From Planctomycetota bacterium (GTDB lineage: Bacteria; Planctomycetota; Phycisphaerae; WQYP01): 11,408 bases of DNA. Position numbers and translations under genes: made by a program. Positions 1-6,292 of the stretch are shown piece after piece (the stretch's first letter is position 1; each line of letters opens with the position of its first letter). The notes beneath the pieces were generated by a model. That model was not told where the DNA came from and did not search any database. It saw only the letters and a list, made by a program, of their open reading frames with translations. The stretch lies in contig JAJYGE010000453.1 of the NCBI GenBank assembly GCA_021785155.1, positions 1 through 11,408 on the forward strand, given 5' to 3'.

Positions 1-681
1 GCCTTCCCATACGCCATACGTTTTGAATGGCGCGCTGAACTTCATGACAAAATAGACCGTCACCGGCAGGTTGGTTCCGACCATTGTTACGCTGGTAACC
101 GATCCGGTTATGGTGTGGTCGTTGTTAATATGAATGTTCGAGCCAATAGTGGGGTTGGCCGCATGACTGATGGGAATAAGGATATTGCCCTGCTTTCCAG
201 CGGGGAATGTAAATTTTGCCATACCGCATCGGGTGGTCGCGGTAAACTGCGCGTTAATGCCCCAGGTTTTCATAAACACCCGGTAATAGCCGGGTGAGGC
301 GGCTTCCTGCCGGTGGTTGAAATCAAAACCGTACTGCTTTGGCTGCACCTTCACTGCTCCGGTGGTGGCAGTAAAAAACACATCACCATAATTGGGACAG
401 CCACAGCCGCTCATGTGGGTCATGCTGAAACCGCTGATATGATGCTCTCCGTAGACGTAGAATCCACTGACGTCCATATCCGGACTTAATTCCACCATAC
501 CGAAGGGCGATATGGCCCCCGGAACAATGTTGCCTCCGGCGGCGGTGCCGATAAAAGGATTAACCAGCGATGCCAGATTGGCACCGCGGCTAATACCGCC
601 AGCCAACAGTATTACTGTTAAAATAAAAAGATATTTTATCAATACGCAATTGAAGATATCGAAAAAACGCCGCAGCCGCAT
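1..681 (-). CDS. GH92 family alpha-mannosidase, N-terminal part (runs off the left edge)
   Basis: The reading frame is open from the ATG at 681 down to base 1, giving 227 residues with no stop. A Shine-Dalgarno GAGGAA sits 5 bases before the ATG. Residues 1-34 look like a Sec signal peptide: basic start (MRLRRFF), a hydrophobic core at about 13-29, and a plausible cleavage after SRGA. The mature start has the GH92 hallmark block NPFIGT (41-46), GNIVPGAISPFGMVELSPD (50-68) and then ISGFSMTHMSGCGC..YGD (82-100). This is the N-terminal beta-sandwich of calcium-dependent exo-alpha-mannosidases that trim mannose from glycans. The catalytic acidic residues of the family lie in the C-terminal (alpha/alpha)6 barrel domain, outside this window, so activity cannot be judged. 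The product is probably periplasmic or secreted. It is transcribed divergently from the exosortase operon, so a functional link (glycan turnover, or being an exosortase substrate) is only inferred. Confidence 0.92.
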   Translation of the reverse strand, partial: MRLRRFFDIFNCVLIKYLFILTVILLAGGISRGANLASLVNPFIGTAAGGNIVPGAISPFGMVELSPDMDVSGFYVYGEHHISGFSMTHMSGCGCPNYGDVFFTATTGAVKVQPKQYGFDFNHRQEAASPGYYRVFMKTWGINAQFTATTRCGMAKFTFPAGKQGNILIPISHAANPTIGSNIHINNDHTITGSVTSVTMVGTNLPVTVYFVMKFSAPFKTYGVWEG

Positions 682-1238
682 AAAAGTTCCTCAATGATAT
701 AAATACCATGCCATTGTGTTGCGCACCGTAATATTCCATTCTAATTCCGAATGAGCCCGGAGACACTATTTTACAAAAATTAACAGACGGCTGCTTCGGT
801 TACATGGGGTCGTTGGAAAGCCTGTTAGTGAAGCGGCGAGAACGCTACCGGCTGGAGATAATCAGAATGGTGACGCCCATTGGGTTGGTTTGTCGCAATG
901 TAATTTGCTATAATGAGGTAATCGGATTGTCGATGGGCAGGCAATCTGGGGTATTGAGATGGACATTGGAGAGCAAGGATGTCTAATTTGGTGGGCTTTA
1001 AATTGTTGCAGAGAATTCGGATGGCCAATAGTTTAGTTGGATGGCGATTCCCATGCCTTTGGGGCAGCATTGTAAAAAGGGTAGTAAATAATTATCGGAC
1101 TTTTACGCATCAATGCATGAATAGTCCTGATTTCGTAATTTTTATTCAGAAATTGAACCGATAAAGTAATGAGCGTTGGCTGGAATGTCCGAATACATCA
1201 GCGAAGTCCATAAATCAGGGTGATTTATCGTTGACATA
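682..1238. other. Divergent intergenic region, 557 bases
   Basis: This gap separates the minus-strand GH92 gene from the plus-strand NusG-like gene and is visibly more AT-rich than the flanking genes. It contains the GH92 ribosome binding site (GAGGAA just above 681) and a rightward extended -10 promoter candidate near 906-914. It also holds an open frame at 979-1164 with a good Shine-Dalgarno but no recognisable protein, and the hairpins starting at 1210. I found no convincing -10/-35 pair for the GH92 gene and no tRNA or known riboswitch. The other open frames here (804-986 plus, 825-1070 minus) look like chance. Confidence 0.6.
885..914 (+). promoter_or_regulatory. Candidate sigma-70-type extended -10 promoter for the NusG/exosortase operon
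   Basis: TATAAT at 909-914 is a perfect -10 and is preceded by TG at 906-907, giving the extended -10 form TGCTATAAT. The best -35 at normal spacing is weak (TTGGTT at 885-890, 18-base spacer), which is common when an extended -10 is present. Transcription would start near 921. That leaves a leader of about 320 bases or more before the NusG-like gene, long enough for RNA-level control. No sigma-54 GG/GC element was seen, although some PEP-CTERM/exosortase systems use one. Confidence 0.45.
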
Positions 1239-1250
1239 ATGTTCGATAAA
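1210..1250 (+). promoter_or_regulatory. Two mutually exclusive hairpins at the start of the NusG-like gene
   Basis: ATAAATCA (1210-1217) and TGATTTAT (1221-1228) form a perfect 8-bp stem with a GGG loop. The right arm overlaps TTTATCG (1224-1230), which can instead pair with CGATAAA (1244-1250) across a 13-base loop. That loop itself contains the small palindrome ACAT-A-ATGT (1234-1242). Only one of the two main stems can form at a time. The second one encloses the first in-frame ATG at 1239. This is the layout of a translational or attenuation switch, but the stems are A/T-rich and the function is inferred. Confidence 0.35.
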
Positions 1251-1973
1251 CAGGAAAGGGATGCGGGACCGAGAACCATGCAGCAGGACACAATGAATAC
1301 AGATGAATTTACCCAATTCGCTGATTCCGCAAAGGCCTGTCCGGAACCTATTCCGCAGACGATGGCTTCCGGCTTGACGACTTCGTTTTCTGGCGGCAAA
1401 ATGGTCGTTGCGCCGCCAACACCGGTTCAAAGCGTTGACACAAGTAAATGGTTTGTACTTCAGACCAAGAGCAGGCAGGAAAAGGTTGTCTGTGATTTCT
1501 TCAAAGAGCGCCAGATTGAACATCTTTTGCCGCTGGTGGCAAAAACAACTTATTATGGCCGACGTAAAATAAAATCAGAGCTGCCGCTTTTTCCCGGATA
1601 TGTTTTTGTCCGCAGTGCTCTTCAGGATGCGTATGCCGCGGATCGTACGAACCGTCTGGTGCGTATTATTCCAGTGTTTGATCAAGCTAAACTGGAAGAG
1701 GAACTGCGCAGTCTGACGCGGGCTTTGCGGGCCGATCAGCGATTTGACCGCCATCCGCACCTTGTGGCTGGTGTGCCCGTTGAGGTAAAATCTGGTCCGC
1801 TGCAGGGGGTACGCGGTGTCGTGGAAAGTCGTCTCAAACGAGATCGCCTGGTGTTGCAAGTTGAAATTCTTGGCCAGGCGATCAGTATGGAGGTAGACAC
1901 CGACCTGCTGGTGATCCTGGAGGATGCTCCGGCAGCCGTAGTGAACGTTAAAGGTGGCATTCGAGCGGCATAG
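1239..1973 (+). CDS. Specialised NusG paralog (RfaH/UpxY/LoaP-like antiterminator)
   Basis: This is a 244-residue protein from the first in-frame ATG. The NGN domain, which binds RNA polymerase at the clamp, spans about residues 70-160: it opens with WFVLQTKSRQEK (71-82) and continues with the family signature LPLFPGYVFV (115-124). A C-terminal KOW domain follows at about 178-226, with V.V..GPLQGVRGVV (181-195). Such paralogs travel with surface-polysaccharide operons and promote read-through of long transcripts. The position as first gene before exosortase and Wzz fits that role. The first 69 residues are extra compared with ordinary NusG, low in complexity and probably disordered. The start is uncertain: 1239 has no Shine-Dalgarno, and in-frame ATGs at 1278 (231 residues) and 1293 (226 residues, weak AGGA 4 bases upstream) are real alternatives. 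Housekeeping NusG is unlikely, because there are no secE or ribosomal protein neighbours and the N-terminus is divergent. Confidence 0.9.
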   Translation: MFDKQERDAGPRTMQQDTMNTDEFTQFADSAKACPEPIPQTMASGLTTSFSGGKMVVAPPTPVQSVDTSKWFVLQTKSRQEKVVCDFFKERQIEHLLPLVAKTTYYGRRKIKSELPLFPGYVFVRSALQDAYAADRTNRLVRIIPVFDQAKLEEELRSLTRALRADQRFDRHPHLVAGVPVEVKSGPLQGVRGVVESRLKRDRLVLQVEILGQAISMEVDTDLLVILEDAPAAVVNVKGGIRAA

Positions 1974-2197
1974 ACGTTTCAAATATACGTGCCACCGCAA
2001 ACTCGGGGAATTCGTTCCCCAGATCTCTTTGCGCCAAGAAATTGCGCAAGCGACAATAGCGGAGCTTTGCCCAAAATTAATCCACCCCAGAGTTCACGGA
2101 GGCTATAAAGGCCTACAAACAACTCTTGCCCCTGAATCTCAGCAATCCGCCGTGCTCTCCCTGACCTAAGTGGTGAAAAACGTCGAGGCGAAAAATA
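1974..2197 (+). other. Gap between NusG-like gene and exosortase gene, with two hairpins
   Basis: This is a 224-base non-coding stretch inside an otherwise compact operon. Stem 1 is GGGGAA (2005-2010), loop TTCG (2011-2014), TTCCCC (2015-2020). Stem 2 is TTGCGC (2029-2034) with GCGCAA (2044-2049) and a 9-base loop. Neither is followed by a run of T, so an intrinsic terminator is not supported. The exosortase Shine-Dalgarno GAGG (2185-2188) lies at the right end. The open frame at 1954-2169 overlaps the end of the NusG-like gene, lacks a ribosome binding site and resembles nothing, so I treat it as chance. Confidence 0.55.
2005..2049 (+). promoter_or_regulatory. Tandem RNA hairpins upstream of the exosortase gene
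   Basis: A 6-bp stem closed by a UUCG loop (2005-2020) is followed 8 bases later by a second 6-bp stem (2029-2034 with 2044-2049). They lie between the antiterminator gene and the genes it would be expected to control. LoaP-type NusG paralogs are known to recognise an RNA hairpin in the target leader, so this pair is a candidate recognition or pause element. It could equally be a stability or attenuation element. The loop-closing pair is A-U rather than the especially stable C-G. Confidence 0.35.
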
Positions 2198-3100
2198 ATG
2201 GAACCATATCTGTCGCCAATAAAACGTCACGCCATTGCCCCGCGCGATCGCATTAAGCCGGTCTATCTTTTGGCGGCAGGCGTGCTGGTATTTCTAACCA
2301 TCCTGGTGCAGCACCGGGCGTGGCATGATATTTTTTCTATTGCGATAGATGATCAGGATTCCAGCCATATTTTATTGGTACCGTTTTTGGCACTCTGGCT
2401 GATTTTTGTGCGTCGTTTTCGCTGGCGCGAATGCTGCCTGCAAGGTCGCTGGCTGGGGCCTGTTGTGCTGCTTTTGGGGGCGGCTACCAGTAATTTTGGC
2501 GTTGACCATGGCATGGCTGTTTTCTGGCATTTCGGATCACTTTTGATGGCTTTTGGAGCCGTGATTGCCGTTCTGGGAACAGATATTATACGGAAGTTTT
2601 TTCCCGCATTTCTCATGTTGCTTTTTCTCGTGCCGGTGCCGGCGACAGTCCGGCAGTCTATTACCGTGCCGCTGGAACGGTTTAGTGCGGTCTTAAGTCA
2701 GCAGGTGCTTGAGATTATTGGTGTGCCGGTTTCCCGCGCGGGCAGTGTGCTGATTGTCAAAGGCGTAAAAGTGGAAATAGCGGAAGCGTGCGACGGCATG
2801 CGCATGGCCATTGCGCTGATGGTTCTCGTGGCAACGTTCACATTCAGCACGCCTATGAATCGCTGGGCTAGAGCGATTTTTCTGGTTTTAAGTCCCGCCG
2901 TGGCGTTGCTGTGCAATATTATCCGTCTGGTGCCTACGGTGTGGGTCTTCGGCACCTACCGCCATGCAACCGCCGAAACATTCCACAATGTTGCCGGATG
3001 GTTGATGCTGCCGGTTGCTTTTTTGTTGTTCTGGTCCATCCTGCGGCTCCTGCGCTGGGCCGCGGTGCCTGTCGCTCCTTACGGACAGGCCTACGAGTAG
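2198..3100 (+). CDS. xrt: Exosortase (membrane transpeptidase-like sorting enzyme)
   Basis: This is a 300-residue, highly hydrophobic protein with about eight candidate membrane segments. All three residues of the exosortase/archaeosortase active site are present in order: Cys198 in EACDGMR (196-202), Arg243 in NIIRL (240-244) and His263 in FHNVAGW (262-268). The N-terminal DSSHILLVP (54-62) matches the conserved SH-region of the family. Exosortases recognise a C-terminal sorting signal (such as PEP-CTERM) on exported proteins and cleave it at the inner membrane, usually in bacteria that make exopolysaccharide. The start at 2198 has GAGG 9 bases upstream. The EpsI-like gene follows 41 bases downstream. 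I do not assign a numbered exosortase subtype. The residue after the catalytic Cys is Asp, where Ser or Asn is common. No substrate with a sorting tail is visible in the window. Confidence 0.95.
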   Translation: MEPYLSPIKRHAIAPRDRIKPVYLLAAGVLVFLTILVQHRAWHDIFSIAIDDQDSSHILLVPFLALWLIFVRRFRWRECCLQGRWLGPVVLLLGAATSNFGVDHGMAVFWHFGSLLMAFGAVIAVLGTDIIRKFFPAFLMLLFLVPVPATVRQSITVPLERFSAVLSQQVLEIIGVPVSRAGSVLIVKGVKVEIAEACDGMRMAIALMVLVATFTFSTPMNRWARAIFLVLSPAVALLCNIIRLVPTVWVFGTYRHATAETFHNVAGWLMLPVAFLLFWSILRLLRWAAVPVAPYGQAYE

Positions 3101-3141
3101 CCAAACGCTGGACCTGGCTCGGCGTTGGACAGGTTAAGGTT

Positions 3142-3858
3142 ATGCAAAACCAACATACAACTTTACCTAAAGACATACGCTGGCGCGCCTGGGTACCCGC
3201 ACTGGCCTGTGTTATTTTGCTCGCGGCCATTGAAGCCCGCGCCTATTTTGAAAAGCCGCCCAAGCAGGCGGGGCGATATCTCGCCCATGTCCAGTCTCTG
3301 GCGGAACAGATGCCGAAGACGTTTGGCCATTGGATCGGCCGTGATGTCCCATTGCCACTTTCCGCGGTGCATCTGCTGCAACCCAATGTGGATTTATGCC
3401 GCAACTTTGTCAACGCTAAAACCGGTGAGCAGGCTACCTTAATGGTCATCGACTGCTCGGATACCCGCAATCTTTCCGGCCACTATCCGCCGAATTGCTA
3501 TCCGGGCAACGGCTGGATATTGGATAAATCAACGGCCAAAACCTGGGTAATAGATAAAACCCCGATTACCGGAATGGAATATAAATTTCATCGCGGGGCT
3601 TTTGATACGGAATCGCATATATATGTGGATGATTTTTTTATCATGCCGGATGGCAAATTTCTCGCCACTGAAAGGGAATTTCTCCATGATTCCGGAAGTT
3701 TCAATGAACGTGTTTTTGGGGCCGCGCAGGTGGAACTAACTCTTCCCGGCGACATGCTTCCCGCTGATCGGATGCAGGTATTTCACGACCTGATTGGTGC
3801 CAATTGGAAGCTCATTATCGCAATCTTACATGGGGTGTCCAATGAATCCGCAAAATGA
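3142..3858 (+). CDS. epsI: EpsI-like exosortase-associated protein
   Basis: This 238-residue protein starts at the ATG at 3142, with ACAGG 8 bases upstream. The frame is open further upstream to 2911, but that part lies over the exosortase gene and encodes no sensible sequence. A single N-terminal membrane anchor spans about 15-31, followed by an extracytoplasmic domain. EpsI/DUF3485 features visible are FGHWIGRDVPL (61-71), near the usual W.G.D element, and the signature GHYPPNCYPGNGW (113-125), which corresponds to the family's H-P-x-C-x-P-G-x-G-W block. EpsI domains are found either fused to exosortases or encoded directly downstream, as here; their biochemical role is not settled. The 3' end overlaps the next gene by 17 bases. 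Confidence 0.88.
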   Translation: MQNQHTTLPKDIRWRAWVPALACVILLAAIEARAYFEKPPKQAGRYLAHVQSLAEQMPKTFGHWIGRDVPLPLSAVHLLQPNVDLCRNFVNAKTGEQATLMVIDCSDTRNLSGHYPPNCYPGNGWILDKSTAKTWVIDKTPITGMEYKFHRGAFDTESHIYVDDFFIMPDGKFLATEREFLHDSGSFNERVFGAAQVELTLPGDMLPADRMQVFHDLIGANWKLIIAILHGVSNESAK

Positions 3859-6292
3859 TCACATGGATGTTATGCCAAGCTCGTTACGACCGGAAATGAT
3901 GCCCGGTCCGGCGCAATTTTCCGATTCCGCCGAGCCCATGGCCAACCCGTTGCTGCTGATTCATCGGCTGCTTACGGGGCGCTATCATTGGGCCATTCTT
4001 CTGGGTATGGTGCTGGCCATGGCCGGGGCGGCTGTGGCTTATAAAAGTATCAAACTGGTCTATACCAGCACCGGCCTGGTGCGTATCTTGCCGTATTTGC
4101 CCCGCATTCTGTATACAACCTCACAGAATGAAGCCATGCCCATGTTCAGTGCGTACATCAATTCCCAGACTGCTCTGATTATGAGCTCCCGGACCATTGA
4201 TCTGGCGATGCAGAATCCAAAATGGCAGGCCCTGCACCGCGGCATGGATGCCGCCGCCAAAGCGACGTTTGCCCGGGAATTAACCGTCAAGCATAAACGC
4301 GGCAGTGAGTTGATTTATGTCAGCTACACCAGCAAAGACCCGGTAGTGGCGCAAATTGGTGCCGACGCTGTTATTGACGCCTATCGGCAGCTTTACAGTC
4401 ATGGCGATTCCGCTACGCAAAGCCTGCAAATCAGTGCCTTGCGCGATCGGCAGACGGTTTTACAAAATGAATTGCAAAGCGATCAGGATCAGATTGCCGC
4501 GTTATCCAGCCAATACGGTGCCGATGGTCTGGGTACCGTTTACAACTACAAACTCGGTCTGATGGATGACCTGGAGACCCAATGGCAGGAAGCCCGCATT
4601 GCGTTGGCCAAAGCGGGTTCCGGCTTCGGTACGACCACCGGAACAAAGAGTGGAAAAAAGGTTGCCACTGCGCCGCCGGCTCCCGTGTACGATCCGCAAA
4701 TTGCGCAATTTGAGATGCAGGCGCTGGAATTGAAAAAATCGATTAAAGAACTTGAACTTTCAGGCCTGGGCCCAAACAATCATCGCATCATGACCCTGCA
4801 ATCCAGCTTGGATGCTCTGCGTGATGAAATGCGCAGTTATCAGGCCGGATTATCCGGAAAAGGCTCCGCCATGACTCCCACCACGCCTGGTGGTCCGATG
4901 TCACTGGCTTTACTCAAGGCGCGGGAACGCCAATTGCACCTTCTCTATGAATCCGTTAAAGCCCAAACGCTGGATCTGGGCAGCGTCTATGCCAAGGTGC
5001 AACAACTCCAGACGCAAAGCCTGGATTTGCGCCAGGAATTGCATCAGATTAAATCCCGTATGGATGCCATTAACATGGAATCCGCCACCGGCGGGCGAAT
5101 CCGCATTGAAAGTACCGGTGATTTCCCGGCTGCGCCAACCACCAACTCAAAGCATTTGCGACTGGCCGCCGCCGCCGCCGCCGGGCTTGGAGGCATTGTC
5201 ATTGGCTTCGGTTGCATTCTGCTTATAGGTCTTATGAGTGGCAACCTGCGCAGCATTGGTGATATGCAGATCACCACGTTGAATTCTTATCGTGTGCTTG
5301 GCGCGGTACCGCAATTGCCCTCGGATGGCACCGCCACGCCGCTTGAACTGGCCATCGGCGCGCACAGTATCCACCGGATTCGCGGATTGCTGCAGGTTCA
5401 CCCTCATCATGGTGGCAGTCAGGCGATGGCCATCACCAGCCCTACCTCCGGCACCGGAAAAACCAGTATGGTCGTGGCACTGGGCATGTCCTACGCCGCA
5501 TCCGGAATCAAAACATTGCTTATCGACGCCGATGTGGTCGGTGGGCAATTAACTGATCGCATGGGCATTCTCCGCAGCCAGCGGCTCGGGGACGTTTTGG
5601 TTAAACTTAAAATGATTACCCGCGAGCAGCTCACGGAGGCTCTTTCCGCCGCCGCGGAATCCAAACGTCCCATTGGCTCGGAACTTCTGAATCTCGGCTT
5701 TATCGATCAGGCTATGCTTGACAAGGCCTTACTGACGCAGCGAATCAGCAAGCGCGGTCTCATGGATGCCGTCGCCGGCAAGCCGCTGGATGAATGTGTT
5801 GTGCATACCAAAGTTCATAATCTTGATGTGCTGCCTCTGGGCCGCGCCAAAGCGCATCATGGTGCCCGCATGTCACCGGCGTCTATCCGGGCCATGCTTG
5901 CGCACGCCAAAGAGAACTATGATATGGTGCTGGTGGATACCGGTCCCGTTCTGGGGTCGTTGGAATCCGCGCTTTTGGCCAGCCAGGCCGATGGCGTACT
6001 GATGGTGGTGGCCCGCGGTGAAAGCCGCAATCTTTCCGGCCATGCGGCAGATTATCTGGCATCCGTGGGTGCCCATCTGGAAGGAGTGGTCTTTAATCGT
6101 GCCACCGAACGGGATATGCACCGGCAATCATATAGTACGTCGTTGCAAAGCTTCGTCAGTGCCACGCCGCCGGCGGATAACGCCCTGGCCATCCAGATTG
6201 ATGCGGATCGCCTCAGGCCGCTGGTGCCGCTTGGTCCGCTGGCGATGGCTGTCGCCACATCGTCCAACACACTGGATGAAGAGGAAAAATGA
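3842..6292 (+). CDS. Wzz-type chain-length regulator fused to BY-kinase, with inserted MshEN-like domain
   Basis: From the ATG at 3842 (GGGG 6 bases upstream, 17-base overlap with epsI) the protein has 816 residues. An in-frame ATG at 3794 is less likely. Order: cytoplasmic tail 1-47; membrane segment about 48-68; periplasmic Wzz region with coiled coils about 195-240 and 285-410; second membrane segment about 440-466, which includes six alanines in a row; cytoplasmic P-loop kinase domain about 500-760. The kinase shows Walker A TSPTSGTGKTS (532-542), Walker A' LLIDAD (559-564) and Walker B MVLVDTGPVLG (695-705). Residues 581-633 form a two-motif MshEN-like insert between A' and B. Such proteins set polysaccharide chain length and control export by autophosphorylation. 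Oddities: the usual R-x-P after Walker A' is replaced by VVGG, the usual DTPP reads DTGP, and the C-terminal tail has one tyrosine (Tyr764) instead of a tyrosine cluster. Kinase activity is therefore uncertain. Confidence 0.93.
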   Translation: MNPQNDHMDVMPSSLRPEMMPGPAQFSDSAEPMANPLLLIHRLLTGRYHWAILLGMVLAMAGAAVAYKSIKLVYTSTGLVRILPYLPRILYTTSQNEAMPMFSAYINSQTALIMSSRTIDLAMQNPKWQALHRGMDAAAKATFARELTVKHKRGSELIYVSYTSKDPVVAQIGADAVIDAYRQLYSHGDSATQSLQISALRDRQTVLQNELQSDQDQIAALSSQYGADGLGTVYNYKLGLMDDLETQWQEARIALAKAGSGFGTTTGTKSGKKVATAPPAPVYDPQIAQFEMQALELKKSIKELELSGLGPNNHRIMTLQSSLDALRDEMRSYQAGLSGKGSAMTPTTPGGPMSLALLKARERQLHLLYESVKAQTLDLGSVYAKVQQLQTQSLDLRQELHQIKSRMDAINMESATGGRIRIESTGDFPAAPTTNSKHLRLAAAAAAGLGGIVIGFGCILLIGLMSGNLRSIGDMQITTLNSYRVLGAVPQLPSDGTATPLELAIGAHSIHRIRGLLQVHPHHGGSQAMAITSPTSGTGKTSMVVALGMSYAASGIKTLLIDADVVGGQLTDRMGILRSQRLGDVLVKLKMITREQLTEALSAAAESKRPIGSELLNLGFIDQAMLDKALLTQRISKRGLMDAVAGKPLDECVVHTKVHNLDVLPLGRAKAHHGARMSPASIRAMLAHAKENYDMVLVDTGPVLGSLESALLASQADGVLMVVARGESRNLSGHAADYLASVGAHLEGVVFNRATERDMHRQSYSTSLQSFVSATPPADNALAIQIDADRLRPLVPLGPLAMAVATSSNTLDEEEK

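Noticed and set aside
825..1070. 81-codon minus-strand frame in the divergent intergenic region
   Set aside because: No Shine-Dalgarno or family resemblance was seen. It overlaps the promoter candidate and the leader frame on the other strand.
1231..1236. Perfect -35 consensus TTGACA just before the NusG-like start
   Set aside because: No -10-like sequence lies 15-19 bases downstream (the region reads CAGGAAAGGG), so it is not a usable promoter on its own.
700..1238. Cyclic-di-GMP (GEMM) riboswitch in the long leader, considered because of the MshEN-like domain
   Set aside because: None of the conserved GEMM core segments could be found in the leader on either strand by eye.
2005..2030. Intrinsic terminator after the NusG-like gene
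   Set aside because: The hairpin is followed by AGATCTCTTT rather than a T-run, and the genes downstream are in the same orientation, so termination here is not supported.
1954..2169. 71-codon plus-strand frame between NusG-like and exosortase genes
   Set aside because: It overlaps the end of the NusG-like gene, has no ribosome binding site and no recognisable sequence, and covers the hairpins.
2911..3141. Upstream extension of the EpsI-like frame over the exosortase gene
   Set aside because: It is the shifted frame of conserved exosortase sequence, including the catalytic Arg and His regions. The encoded residues are not protein-like, and the membrane anchor starts only after the ATG at 3142.
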